Origin: Misgurnus anguillicaudatus
Lineage: Eukaryota; Chordata; Actinopteri; Cypriniformes; Cobitidae
DNA length: 64,000 nucleotides
Direction: 5' to 3'
Assembly (NCBI RefSeq): GCF_027580225.2
Contig: NC_073351.2
Location: 5,094,001 to 5,158,000, forward strand
Both the position numbers and the translations under genes were made by a program. Of the stretch, positions 37,594 to 64,000 are shown in pieces; position 1 is the stretch's first letter, and each line of letters starts with the position of its first letter. Under the pieces are notes generated by a model, which saw nothing but the letters and a program-made list of their open reading frames with translations, ran no database searches and had not been told where the DNA came from.

Positions 37594-39011
37594 GTAAGTA
37601 TAACATTTAATAATTCCTATTTAAAATATATTTAGAATGTCTTAATTATCTGCTACATTTTAGTTCTGCAGTACTTTATTCTTTATAGTCAGATCAGATC
37701 ATCATATTTGTCAGTCTGTGTGGTTTGCAGCCTTTGTTGTTGGCACAACAGTTAAAGGAGTGTAACACCAAATTCTTATGCAAACTGACAACAGGCCATT
37801 GCATTTTTGGAAAAAAAATCTCACACGTGGTGGTAATGCGGCCAGGGATGCAAATGAAACCCTTATAATTTTTATAAAATGTATAATTCACTTGGCCCAC
37901 ATGGTTTTCTGAATACTTAAATCTGATCATTCAGTTCAGACCATTAAAAAGTGTTTTCCTCTTTTGTAGATTGCAACAAATGTGGTGGAATTTCTTCTCT
38001 GGACAGAATCCTCGAAACCCTTTCCTTTCGTCCTGGCCATGGGAAACATGCAGCAGATCTCTCAATCTTTTTTCTCAATCAGTCTCTCTGAATAGGGAAG
38101 TGACTTAAACTGCAATTCGGCCAAGATGGCGACGGCACGCACCGCCTACTTTAAGCTTCAAAAATGCTCTTCACAAACCAATAGGTGACGTCACGGACAC
38201 TACTTGCATATTTTTTACAGTCTCTGGTTTAAAGGCATTTTAAGTGCTTAAAAAAATAAATACCCCAGGCAATGTGCTTCTATGGGAATTCCTGTAGTCT
38301 GTCATTTTTCAAATGGATGAATCCCCTGCTGTTCGATTCCTTTGTACATCTTTGTTCGCAACAAGTAACTTTAATAAATGAAGTGTTTTAAGTCAAATAC
38401 ATTCCATTCTGTGAAACTTAAAACATTTGTTCTTTAAAAAAACTTTACACATCTATGAATGATTTTACTTTTAATTTAACAATTACATTGTTTCTTTTTT
38501 ACACTGCTGTAGTTTTGTTTATGTACATTTCAGTATTTCATATATATACTGTAAAATTACAAATTCTGTCTTAAATTCAAACGAATTGATTCAACCTGTT
38601 ACATTGTTACTTCAATGTGCATAATTTATGATATTTTATAAATATATTTATACTTGGGTCAGTAAGCAGTCCTTTAAATGATTTTGCAACTTCCAACTGT
38701 AAAAATGTAAGAGTTTGTAGTTATTTTGCAATCAAATAAACATTTATTTGCTGTTAACAATGGTCTTGATTTACAATAAAGCACATGATAAAAATAACCC
38801 AGCAAGAATAACCCAAAAAACCCAGAATATTAATCCCATAAATGGTTAAAATGACTACATGTTGGGTTTTCTCAACAACCCAACCTGCTGGGTTAAAATG
38901 TGTTACCCAACGTGTTGGGTTACTTTAACCCAGCATGTGTTCTGTCCAATATTTACCCAGCGCTGGGTTGCCAATTGGGTTGTTTTTAACCCAACCATTT
39001 TTAGAGTGTAT

Positions 39012-39244
39012 GGGGGCAGTTTCCAAGACGGGGTTTAGATTAATCCAGGACTAGTCTTTAGTTATATTAGAACATTTAGGTGCAAACAAACCTTACAAAA
39101 AACAATACGTGTGTGCATCTTGAGACAAAACAATGGTACTGATTTATGTTAAGATATGTTAGTACAAGATGTTTTTTAATAAAGGCAGCTCAAATATGTA
39201 TTTTAGTCTGGGACTAGGATAAGCCCTGTCAGAGAAACTGGCCC
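39012..39244. mobile_element. hAT-like MITE (CCTAGTCCTGGACTAAAATGC family), copy 2
   Basis: GGGGGCAGTTTCC.AGACGGGGTTTAGATTAATCCAGGACTAG at the left and TATTTTAGTCTGGGACTAGGAT at the right; opposite orientation to the copy at 24107-24326. Directly abuts the end of the CACTCTAAAAATGG element. Confidence 0.65.
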
Positions 39245-39421
39245 ATTATGTTCTACACACATCTCAAAGAAAGTCTGGTAAAGGATGAATTAATTGAAAT
39301 TGTATTGTGTATTACGAGTCATGCTCTTTTTTAAAAAAAAAAGAAATGTCCACAGTGTTCTTATACATTCATTGCTTTTTACATTTACTCGACTTCATGC
39401 AGGGTTTTACCTAGAATAGAT

Positions 39422-40326
39422 GGGTGATTCTCACGAAACCATTGAAACACCACGGCACTATGATTTTAGCTTTAAAATGTGTAATATAGTAACATTAAAA
39501 AGCATCAGAATTAACACAATACTGTGTTCTACCTTGCACAATGTGTGATTTCAACATAAGAATTTATAATTGTACATTTTATCTCATTTTCTGCTGAAAT
39601 TCTCATTACCGCAATGTGTCCGGCTGTGTTTGAACATGCGTTATGTTGTAATTTAATCAAATTAACACAAAAATATTAAGAAAAAAAATAAATGGATGTT
39701 TTGCTAGACTACTTTAGATGACAGAAAAAATATTTACTGAATATTCATGTATAATAATAATGAAGTAAAATTAGGAAAATGATGTGTCCATGCCTGATGT
39801 TCTCATCCTCCGCAACACTTTTTGAGAACAGTTTAAGCACACATACAGAATTTTGATAAAGTTTGATTTTGAGTGACCAAGCACATGGACCAGTTACTTC
39901 AAGATGGCTACCAGGTAAGATCATTTTTTTTACAGTTAATTTGAAATATTGTCTTACACGACATTTTGATTATCATTACCGCAACAGAACCTTATTAAAT
40001 GTTAATTTAATTAATAGAAGCATAATACTTTGATTTTAAATGCATGTGCAGAATCTCCAAATTATGTTCTTTCAGGTTTGTCATGTCATTTTGAAAATAT
40101 GTCAGTGTTGATGTTTTCTGACTGTTGCGGTAATGAGATTTTTTAGGACTTATTTTTTAAATTATGTTACAGAAAGTGTTAAATGATAAGTAAAAGTTTT
40201 TAAGTTAATGTTCCCATTTACTCCAGACTTTGTTTTTCAATGTCTGGTGGGAAAAAAGTAAATTTAAGCAATTTTTACATTTTCATTCTTGACATTTTTA
40301 AAACCAAGTTTTCGTGAAAATCACCC
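39422..40326. mobile_element. 905-bp DNA transposon remnant (GGGTGATTCTCACGAAA ends)
   Basis: The left end GGGTGATTCTCACGAAACC and right end GGTTTTCGTGAAAATCACCC-type (read as complement) are inverted. AGAT flanks both sides. The interior is AT-rich with repeated TTACCGCAA / TTGCGGTAATGAG phrases and no transposase frame. Confidence 0.7.
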
Positions 40327-41310
40327 AGATACAGCAAAGCCCAAATGTTGAGAGATGTTGTTTGCTGTATCATTAGACATCTAGCTTGGTTCTGTGTGAT
40401 TTGGACAACATCAAGTTACACCCCTGTCTTGCAGTCCGCATACAGACCCATCTTAAATTTGTGCATTGTATACAAAAGAGAACTTGTGTTTGCAGTTATG
40501 AGAACAATGTGAACAAGTTGGCCTGTCAATATTAAGGCCTTTATTTTCTTTTCTTCAGTACTTATGTATTCATTTGTTCTAGTTTTATATTATCAGGAAT
40601 CAACAAGTAATCAGTGTTTATTTTTGTGCATTTATTTTTTCATTCTTTTCAATGCATTTCTTTCACGACCACACATATATTTATGCTTTATTTGATTAAA
40701 TTAAATAATCTACTTTTTCAGTTAAACTTAGTGATATGGAACTAATACGGTCGACAGACCTGTACTTCAAAGTTGTGCGTTTACTGAAAAATAACACACA
40801 CCACTAGAGCGTTTGTCAGCCAATCAGAATGAAGTATTAAACAGCCCTGTGGTATAAATTATGTTTCATAGAGAACTCTAGGTATTAAATATGTTGTGTC
40901 TGAAAAAACTTTAAAGCGCACACACACACACACACACACACACAGAGATAACAGACTAATCTTACTAGTAACCTAGTGTTCAATTGAGCATTAGTCGTAA
41001 AAGTGAGTTCTGTTATTAGCATTTGTTCCTTGCTCATGCTCTTTACCGCGTTGATAACCTTATTGTTCCCAATGGTTTCTGGGCATGGATGTGACAGGAT
41101 TCCTGTAGTGTTTTTGTAAAAGGTCAGAAGCATGAACTTGTGGTTCTAGATCAGTGAATTATGATGCAATGTTTGTGAAACATTTCCCTTATAGTTTAAT
41201 GACTGGCACAGATGTGCACTCACAAAGGGAAACCCCTCTCAAAATGTACCCAATATTAACATATTTCTGCCCGTGTGGATTTCCCCCCAAAAAACAGTCA
41301 AGACAACAGC
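40327..41310. other. Intergenic stretch downstream of mapk6
   Basis: Contains only a (CA)n run at 40919-40944 and AT-rich sequence. No gene recognised. Confidence 0.5.
40919..40944. repeat. (CA)n microsatellite
   Basis: About 13 CA units. Confidence 0.97.
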
Positions 41311-42645
41311 AAGATATTCGCTGGCCATTTTATTGATGTTATTTTACAGTGGAACAAATGATAATGTAAACCAGCACTTAAAAGCAAAATAAAAAAAACT
41401 CTTTAAATGCTCTACATGCTATATCCGAACCTAATTCAACCATGCTTTCTTGGAACAAATTTTTTTATAATAAAAACATACAATTAAAATAAAATTAATG
41501 ACTTACAATATACTTCACCATTAACTTCATTTTAATGTACCTTCCATTGGTTTTCTTCCATGCACACAATTCTAACAATAATTATAATATATAAAAAAGG
41601 AAAATTAAGACTTTAGGCGCATAAAATGCCGTAAAGCATCATCCACTCGTACAGAGCACCTACAAGTTAAAAAAAATCCTTATGGTGAATCCTTTTGATA
41701 AGAAATGCTGGAACTTGGGAGAGCATCATGAACTCAAAAGGATGAGCGATCACCCACATCTAAACAAACACAGAGCGCCAAGACAGACCAGAATGGAAGT
41801 CCAATGACTTACATAAAAAAAAATTACAACGTTCTTAAAATAAATATCTCACATCTGCTAAAAATAAATAATGGTCTTAACACTTCACTATGGCAAATGC
41901 AAAATGAAAATAGACGCCGAGTGGACTACATTAACGAGAGGGCAAGTGTTTCATTAAATAAAGCACTACAGTTGGGAGACAGAACCTTCTGCTGTTACCT
42001 TGAGGTAGATAACGCCTTTACAAACCTACGGTTAACGCTTTCCATGCTGGCATCGTGTTTGAGAAAGTTTACACATTACGAACGAAACGGCCAGAGGCTT
42101 TGCTTTCAATAGAAACGAGATGGAAAAACAAAAATCTAATAAATAAATAGCCATAGTCATAAAACGACAGGAAGAGAAGGCAAAGATGCACTGCTTGTGT
42201 GTCTCCTATTGGCTGTCAGTCAGAAGGTCACATTATGATGTCAGTGACGGTGTCTCCCACACGGTTAGTGCATTATCCCACCCTCATTTCCTCTGTTCCT
42301 TTGCCTACATCAAATAAACCAACAAATTCTGTTTAACAGTCGTTCCTCTGTCTTTCCCTATCCTGTATCCGAATCTACAGTACAATGTGTGCAAATGTCA
42401 TGCCATTAGTTATTTGATTATTTCTGAAACAGAAAATTAGAGGGCCAATATGTGTGGAAACACAGTCCAGCACTTTGAACGAATTTACAAACTGAATTCA
42501 TCTACGTTTAATCCACAGATAAAAAACAAAGAAATAAACGTTTCCTTAAAAAGTAACCATATGTAAAAAGATATGAAATGATTCAAGTACAGAAATACAT
42601 AACTCTATAAAAAATAAGCTGGACTCTGCTTTGAACGGGTGGGGT
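41310..42645 (-). terminator. mapk6: mapk6 3' UTR with poly(A) signal
   Basis: Non-coding sequence following the mapk6 stop codon. On the - strand a canonical AATAAA lies at 41334-41329, with no better-placed signal nearer the stop. The resulting UTR of about 1.3 kb is typical for this gene class. The cleavage point is approximate. Confidence 0.55.
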
Positions 42646-56772
<14,127 letters not shown>

Positions 56773-56861
56773 CTGCAACAGAGAGCAGAAAAAACACTGT
56801 TTAGAAAATGCACAGTTTACTGGAATTTACATTCATTTTAAGTACTTTATAAGGTAGTGTT

Positions 56862-57319
56862 TAGAAGTCGACCGATATGATTTTTTTTCTCTGGCCGATT
56901 CCGATATTTAGAAATCAGGGCAGCCGATGGCTGACATATGATGCCGATTTTCTATTTGTACATAATAATCAAATGTCCTTATCATTAGCAGATATTTTAA
57001 ATGTAAATATTTCACTATTTAAGCCAATGTAATTGACGGTCACACTGCTACTGTGGTTACACGCGTAGATACTGCCTACCAGCGGTCTGCGCTTGTTTGC
57101 ATGTCAAAGCTGACGACGACGCAAAAGTATAAATGAAAACCGACGCGGAACTACGGCATAGGACCTAAGCACAACTATAACAAGCCCTTTAGGTGCCCGC
57201 AGATGCGCCTGCCTATTAATCGGCCTAATTTTGCAGCAAAATTGGCCAAAGACGATTTTTTTAAATATGCCAAAAATCTGCCAAATTATCGTCCTGGAAG
57301 ATAAATTGGTCGACCTCTA
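56862..57319. mobile_element. hAT MITE (TAGAGGTCGACCGATAT family)
   Basis: The left TAGAAGTCGACCGATATG pairs with the right AAATTGGTCGACCTCTA. The flanks GTAGTGTT (56854-56861) and GTAGTGTG (57320-57327) agree at 7 of 8. The interior has GGCCGATTCCGATATT and AATCGGCCTAATTTTG, related to the 53971 element. In the 5' UTR intron of mapk6. Confidence 0.88.
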
Positions 57320-57327
57320 GTAGTGTG

Positions 57328-59280
57328 CACAACAAAATGTTTACGTCGGCATATGTTTTCAATTGTTTCTAATGGAAGTGCTGCTCTTTAAAAAAATGTC
57401 AGCAGCTGGCGGTTTTTGTCCACACTGAGTGCCGGCACTCTGCTTTTTTTTTTCGTGCACAACGCTGAGCGCCGAGAGTTTAAAATTTTTCAACTCTGGG
57501 TGAAAAGCTCAGGTCAGCAATGTCACTTCTCACTCGGCCATCCAATCACAGTGGAGGAGGAGTGGTGACACTATCACAACCAAACGGGGCATCGTTCAAT
57601 TACTGATAAACAAAGTAGAAACATTATTGCTACCAAAGCGTTCAGCTAAAATAAAGCTGGCAAGTGCCTACAGTCAGCATCCGCCTGGCGTTTCATCCGC
57701 GTTTTAACGTTTTGGTGTGCACGTCACCTAAATTTACTTGACTTCATCTATTGAACATTAACAATTTCAAGCGTAAACAGGAATACTTGTAAGCAATTGA
57801 CTGTTCATTTACACAACATCTCTTTGCCGGGCTCACGTAACAGCAAATTTAGTCATCTTCAAATAAATGCAGACAATTGTTGTGTGTACGTAAAATGATT
57901 CACAAACATTTTTTTAACTACATAACAGTTGTGTAAACATAGCCCAAGTGTATCAAGACTAAATACTGACACGATTTTAAATATTTATTTGAATATTGAG
58001 ACTTTAAAAAAAAAAAAAATACAAAGAAACACTAAATATATGTTACTCAATTTTTTCTAAAAGGTTTTCTGAATGAAACCGCTTTGCGTAAGACCGCGTA
58101 AGCCTTTCACCAATGTTTCCTCTGTTGGTGTGTGATAGTTCATGTACCCCATCTCTGACGTCTCTAAACTATCTGATGTCATGGGCTCCCATTTCGTTTG
58201 CCCATACAAAAAAACTGCACCACAATGCTGGTAACATGAATGTAATGGATAAACACAGGTCCCAGCTAAGCACACATTAGCTTATGTCTGAAGGTTACAG
58301 ATGATTCAGCCACGTTGCAGCGGTGTGTGAGGAAAATGAGGGCCGACTGGGTCCCAACCATTTTGTTAACTAAAGGAGGCCACCAACAAACACTTAAACA
58401 TATAATGACATTTAAACAACACCTATAAGTCATGTTTAAACAAATAAAAGAGATATTGTTTGTGTGTGTTAAACAAACACAAAATAATTGTGTTTGTTAT
58501 GGATTTAGTCTGTTATGGTCCCCCACACACTTAAACTGCGTTGAACACATTCACTGACAATATTTACTTATATTTTTAGGACAAAATGTAAACCACTAAA
58601 ATTAAACTATAACACGGATTAATTAGTAATTCAGTATTATGATAGGCTCAGATGTATGTGAGAAGAGACAATAACCATAATAATAACAACAACAATAACA
58701 ATAAAGTAACTAATGAATAGCAGTTTGATGTTTTTATGGTAGTGCGGTAAAGTTAACAGATGGTCAGGATGTGTTTTATAATTAGATTTTTCAGTTTCTG
58801 TCCTCCATTTTACTGCTATGCTACATGCTAAAGCTAAACATGAGCCGGGTCATATTACAACATGACCTGTATTAAACATCCCGTGAAAATACCAATAAAC
58901 CACATCAAAATAATGGATATTATATACACAATGTATAAAACTGCTGGTAAACAAAACAAACGGCACCAGGGCTTGTGTCAACACCAATTCACATCATAAA
59001 TCAGATTAAACACTGTACAAAAAACGCATAAGATTGAAATACAGCTGTTTATATCACATAATAAAGCTTCGTATAATAAACAAACCCGACATTTAAGGGT
59101 TTATGTGTTAAACTCTCGTGTTTTTAGGCGCTTCTTAGCATCACCCGAACAAAGAAGCTTATTATCCTACGACTGATCCTCGCGCCACCCTTTACTGTTA
59201 AAAATAACCAGCTTACCCTTATAAAACACACTTTCAAACCAGAAACTCTTATTAATAAAAACAAAAACACAAAATATAAA
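57328..59280. other. mapk6: mapk6 5' UTR intron
   Basis: Non-coding; a poly-A run near 58005 and no recognised elements. Confidence 0.5.
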
Positions 59281-59285
59281 CTTAC

Positions 59286-59400
59286 TGTTCTCTCGTCTGT
59301 CATGTATGCTTTATTCCTAACCGCTTTTGGTCAGGTATGTGAGCGCAACAACCGCGCCATACAGACTGCTGTGTGTGAAGCAGCTCTAATGTTTAAGTGC
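59286..59400 (-). other. mapk6: Probable non-coding first exon of mapk6
   Basis: A perfect donor on the - strand, GAACA|GTAAGTTT (GT at 59285-59284), closes a CpG-containing segment just downstream of NRF1-like sites. The distance of about 3 kb to the coding exon fits a separate 5' UTR exon, as in vertebrate MAPK6. The 5' limit is estimated. Confidence 0.5.
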
Positions 59401-59404
59401 CTGG

Positions 59405-59475
59405 GTAAAAAGCGCCGCTGCACATGCGCAGGGCGATTCTATTTGTAGAAGCGTTAACACGCATGCGCAACACTG
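59405..59475 (-). promoter_or_regulatory. mapk6: Candidate mapk6 core promoter with two NRF1-like sites
   Basis: GCACATGCGCAG (59420-59431) and ACGCATGCGCAA (59459-59470) both match the NRF1 consensus pattern YGCGCAYGCGCR closely or by half site. They are clustered just upstream of the putative exon, in a TATA-less, GC-richer block typical of housekeeping promoters. Confidence 0.5.
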
Positions 59476-61890
59476 TTGCACTCCTTTTTATTCGGTATTC
59501 GGTAACCCCCTTGAAACTACCCAAGATACAACTTGATGCCCCACAGAGTTCATGAAATGCATGAAAGAATAAATAATAAAAATGAACAAAAAATCTTTCT
59601 CACTTTGGTTAGTCGCTGTACATTTAATAAAAACTTAAAGATATACATTGATTAAATAAATAATTAAATATATTAAACTAAGTCAAGCAATAGCCTATTT
59701 CGCATGTCTGCTTCCTGTTAAATATTTACATTTTTTTTTTTTTTTATAAATAATGACCAGGGTGTCATATATTTGAACCCTAAGCTGCAGTTCAGTCTTA
59801 TTCCTGATGCTGACTTATCTCATTAGAGATAAAGCAGGGGTCGTTCTGTTCAGTCCCAAAACGGTTTGTAACATCCTGTATTTCTAAATGAATGGGTTGT
59901 TGCTGACGTTGAATCCGCCAGTAGGGGCAGACTAAGCCAGATCTCAATGTTCCCATCATTCAAGATTTATTGACATGACATTAGTTAACTGCTTTCCTAA
60001 TAGTTCTGGGTCTACGGTGATATAATTAATTTGGGAAATATCATGCATTTTAAGAGTTGCATAAATGCATTCATTGACTTTTTCAGATTTTTTCTATAAC
60101 ATTGTCACTTAGAGAACCTTTGGAATGTTAACAACAATAACATGAAAAGAAACAACATTAAGCTTTGAATATGAATGAGAATCGTCTAGCATTCTACTAA
60201 TCGCATAGTCTGCATGTTCTGATCGATCTATACTTACCGCAAAAGGGTTGATCAATCGCCCAATATTCCCTTCCGGTACGTCTCGTTTATTTCCAGAATA
60301 ATCCTAATGCTTATTATTATATGTTATCCGAGTGTCTTCATATAGAGGTGAGCAGTGGGCTGTAGATTGCATTGCACCACTGCATAATGATACTGCAACA
60401 TCACCGCAGACGAGCTGTCTAAACGCCATCCGATGTCAACAAGCTGATAAGGTAACAAAGACGTCTAACACATTTGGTGAAGTGAAATGGCATGAGATGG
60501 AAGAGCAGTATCAGGACAGGGCTGCATGTGCTGCGCCAGTGCTGAATAAGTGGATGCGGTGCAGCATCAGCAACAGCATCAGTTACGCGCTCATGTGAAT
60601 CCCCATGTGCTCGTCTATGCCGCACTACGACTGCGCTTTAGAGTAACACTGACACCAGAGCATGGCCATAATTGAGCCCAAATCATCGTATCACTGTTAC
60701 AAATCATCATATGAAATAAATAAGTTTAACATTTATTTGCTGCATCATCATTTATTTTTGGTGCATAAAACGCATTGTAAAGTTTTTTATTTTTATTCAT
60801 GTTTATAGTAGAATGACAATTAAATATAATGAAAGTAATAAAAACATTCTTAATATACACATATACAGTACATATGCCTATAACGCTGACATAAACTCAG
60901 TTTATGAATTCAGCATATACATTGTCTACTTTATGCATAGTTAGGTTTTGGTTCATTTTAAACATAAAAACAGGTTGCTCTTTTCCCACACATTAAAAAT
61001 TGATGTGACTATGGATATTAACTTGCAAAAAGCACAAAATGTCATTATTCTCTGCTAATGATTTCACATCTATCATTTTCAAAACTCAAGAGTTAGCCTA
61101 TTTACTTTCTTAATGGAAAAAAGCAGTCTATAAATTCTGATAGTTGACAATTTGGCTGAGCGAATTTATAGAGATATCATAAGAACATATGTCCTGTTCG
61201 GTCTGCTTTTGCATGTATATGTTTGTATCTGTTTGATTGTTGATCATTCTTTGCTGCAACTTTTTAATATGATGATATATTCAGATGTCACCAATCTCAG
61301 TAATGAGTAGATGTTGTGTAACTCATATAGCGTTACCCCTTATTTCATGATGGAAGTTTCACACAGTCATAGTTCACATCCAATATTTTAAAGGTCAACG
61401 GTGCCAAATCAAGACACGTGTGTGACCCACTCAAACATTGTGATTGCAGAAGACTTTTAATGAAGACAAAAATAAACACAAGCAGATGGTGTGATAATAC
61501 AGACTTTGTATCTACCTGTAACATGCAGAAGGAGATCAGAGAGTGTTAGGTAACACTTGATTTGTGCCATTCCCTTACACACGTCAAGCATTCAGGTTTA
61601 TAGCCCTGTCTCTGTTATCACACAGCCTTAAACAGGTAATCCACTTTCATAATCAAAGATGTATAATTTTTAATGTGAAGTAATTTGAATGAAAATACTG
61701 GGTTTTACTTAAAATAGATACAACCAGGCAAACTGTAATATTTTTTATACATTTATAAAGAAAGATCTTATTATTAAATAAGTGTTGTTGCTAAGGCAAC
61801 CATCACTGTTACTATTGCTTATATTGCCCAAACACAACAATCTAAGCAATAAGCTTCAGAACTTAACTTGTCTCTTGCACAAAAATCTCA
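59476..61890. other. Upstream flank of mapk6, no gene recognised
   Basis: AT-rich with a poly-T run near 59732. The 88-codon frame at 60332-60598 has no recognisable motif or splice context. Nothing resembling the leo1 coding start expected from human gene order was found. Confidence 0.5.
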
Positions 61891-62979
61891 AAGTATCTCA
61901 TTTAAGATGCTTCATGTGCAGAACAACTACCAGTACAGTAGCTTTAATGGTTATCTCCCTGAAGCGATCAAGGTACTGCTGACTGCATGACCTGGCCTAC
62001 ACTGACACCATCAACATTAATTGCATAACCGAAAGATGACACATAACCTTTGTATGTGTTTTTGAAGCTCAGTGGTTTGATTGCCAGGAAACACATAAAA
62101 ATTACACCTTGTTATGCACTGTTAATGAAAGCGTCTGCCGTCTTGCAGACAGAGAGCAACATCACTGAGAAATTACTGATCAAAACAATAAAGCCATGTA
62201 GGAATTTTCCATAATCTATAGTTTACATAATCCAGTGATCCAGTTATTATGGTCCATTGAGCCTCCTACACCCTCTCACAACTTGCTAGGAGCCATGTGT
62301 ACCATACTGTGTTTACTGTCTATGAATACACGCTGTCAAACAACCTCCAGAGTCTTATTAGGGAAACAACACTCTTCATACCAAATAACTGTTTACTGCA
62401 CAACTATAATTACATAAAGTGCAAAACTGTTCATTTAATGATGTTCAGATGAAACGGCGTAATGTGTAACTGTGCTGATTCAAGAGCTTATTGCTTCTGA
62501 AAGTTTGACATTGTGCTATGAATAACTGAACCATGCCAGGACCTTCCTGTCATAGTCACCTCCTAAATTCTGAAGCTGTCCATGTGCACCATGTGCACCC
62601 TGTTCCTGGTACCGTTCCCAACCTGTCATCGCGAATCGTCCCGAGAGTTTATATTTCTCAAAGAGAGAAAGACACCAGGAGAAATGTTCTGGACTTATAA
62701 GAGTCACCTTATTAGTGTCCTTCCACCAAGAGTCACAAGTTTAGCTACAATGTTCTGCATGTTAATACAGGAAGGACTGTGCCACTCACCATGGTTGAAT
62801 GCATCCAACAACAGCTGGAAACACATTGTTATGTCAGTAATCCATACAAATATGCAATAAAGTGAGATAAAGTATCCAGAAAAGTAGTATCCAGCACAGA
62901 GGTGTTAAAGGCAGTCCATAAGAGACAAAAAGAAAGTGTCCAGGCAGAATGGTAGAGCACTCTGTTTCTGGACTCAGGC

Positions 62980-63040
62980 TCCATAGTGGGCTGTTATAGG
63001 CTGGGAAAGAAGGGGGCGGAGTTTATTCTGTTTATGGTTC
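62980..63040 (-). promoter_or_regulatory. Possible - strand promoter (GC box and TATA-like box)
   Basis: Read on the - strand, a GC box (ACTCCGCCCCCTTC) is followed about 15-20 bases later by CCTATAACAGC, a TATA-like sequence. An ATG with a 50-codon open frame follows. The spacing is plausible for a regulated promoter, but no downstream gene could be confirmed. Confidence 0.25.
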
Positions 63041-64000
63041 TGTAAGTCAGTGCCAACTCCAATTACAGACCAGCCCCCCCCCCCTCTCTCGGGTTTATAT
63101 CAGTTCACCCTACTTTCTTATTCAGTGCATTCGACCTTTGTGAGCTATAGTTTGTTGTAGATGGCCCACACAGAAATATCAAAAATAACTCACTACGTAT
63201 TGGTATACTGAGTTATTTATTATTTGTCTATTTATGTATATACATTTAATGATATTGATAAATAAATTATCATGTTTACACACAACATTTTGTAGTAGTT
63301 GCTTTGAGTGACAGGCAGAACTATCAGAAAAGACCTTGATTTTTGTTTTACAAGTCGACAACTGGATATAATTACGTTGTAATACATAGTACATAACATA
63401 TATCAAAGCATTGTTACTGTATTATATCATTACTGTATTATGGTAGCACCACAGTAATGTTTTGGGAATTACTTTGATATTCTGTGCAAGGGCTATGTGT
63501 CTGGCCAGATTAACGGCTTGAACGTTGGACACGTTTGGATGTTTACAGGACAGAAATACTTGGGCTTGATAAAGTTACAGGTTATACGTATGTACAGGGG
63601 GCTTGAGTGTCATTGTGTGTCCTGTTGCAGAAATCTCTCTTTCCTCTCTCCCTCTCTCTCTTTTCTTTTCTCTCCATTCCATACATGCCGTGCGTGTTGC
63701 ATGCATGTGTTTTAGGTGTCCATGAAGTCATCGTTTCCACCAGCAGATGCCTCTATCATGGGTGTGATGTTATCAAAATTAAAGTCTTTGAATAGTTGGG
63801 ATTGTGTCTGTAAGATTCATTACCAGCTCCAGCTGGAGGGTCACCCCAGACCCTGTTACTGTGGTCATTGAGTCGTGTTTACACCCACTGACAGGATTAA
63901 AAGCAGGTAATGAGTCCAGGAGATAGGCAAACATTGTATAAACACACCTGCACGCTCCTATCAAGCACTTGCACCAACTATGTGTCATAAGGGTCGACTA

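Larger units (their letters stand above)
34937..39008. mobile_element. 4.1-kb region bounded by CACTCTAAAAATGG inverted ends
   Basis: The left end CACTCTAAAAATGGCTGGG and right end CCCAACCATTTTTAGAGTG are each flanked by TA, as expected for one TA-targeting element. Both ends are made of TGGGTTA / TAACCCA motif clusters (34937-35095 and 38795-39008). Between them lie another TTAA element (35267-36631), exon-like segments (see separate entries), and a fragment of the 5343-type repeat at 38105-38226. Whether the two ends belong to one insertion or two neighbouring MITEs is undecided. Confidence 0.5.

Noticed and set aside
60332..60598. 88-codon + strand frame near mapk6 upstream region
   Set aside because: No recognisable domain, signal or splice context; length is within chance expectation.

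Overview
The window reads as a teleost, most likely cyprinid (carp/zebrafish-type), nuclear genome segment. It is AT-rich, has GT-AG introns, carries two conserved vertebrate genes, and is packed with DNA-transposon remnants (MITEs), tRNA-derived SINEs including a DANA-like one, and a LINE, in the mixture typical of cyprinid genomes. No prokaryotic, viral or CRISPR features are seen.

Genes. bcl2l10 (Nrz/Boo-type Bcl-2 family member) lies on the + strand: a probable non-coding first exon near 1.25-1.35 kb, coding exons 2400-2807 and 7276-7398 (176 aa), and a poly(A) signal at 8099. mapk6 (ERK3, atypical MAP kinase) lies on the - strand: a non-coding first exon near 59.3 kb, then five coding exons 56156-55602, 46674-46530, 44395-44231, 44070-43869 and 43771-42646 (730 aa), with a 3' UTR to about 41.3 kb. 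The genes converge on a ~33 kb repeat-rich intergenic desert. BCL2L10 and MAPK6 are also neighbours on human 15q21, so the pairing is conserved synteny. No other host protein-coding gene could be supported; 59.5-64 kb holds only weak exon/promoter candidates.

Repeats by region. 0-8 kb: bcl2l10 and its introns, with one dispersed cyprinid repeat. 8.2-10.2 kb: a transposon fragment with a MADF-domain exon and a long inverted-repeat element. 11.2-12.8 kb: a TTAA-flanked element with 170-bp tandem repeats and a second MITE with a perfect 8-bp target duplication inside it. 15.1-19.6 kb: a dense cluster of palindromic and nested elements. 23-24 kb: a SINE inside a hAT inside an older hAT remnant. 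28-29.5 kb: hAT MITE, DANA-like SINE and a palindromic MITE. 32.7-34.3 kb: three TTAA MITEs in a row. 34.9-39.0 kb: a 4-kb stretch bounded by matching inverted ends and holding exon-like segments. 44.7-50.8 kb, inside mapk6 introns: several MITEs, a ~700-bp palindrome, and a three-level nest (hAT containing a TTAA MITE containing an L2/CR1-like LINE with an uninterrupted reverse-transcriptase frame). 53.9-57.3 kb: two more hAT-type elements with 8-bp target duplications.

Nothing here resembles a multi-gene defence or biosynthetic system. The most unusual content is the layered transposon architecture, the long hairpin-forming palindromes and the exon-like segments between transposon ends. All family names were assigned by reading motifs, without a database search.
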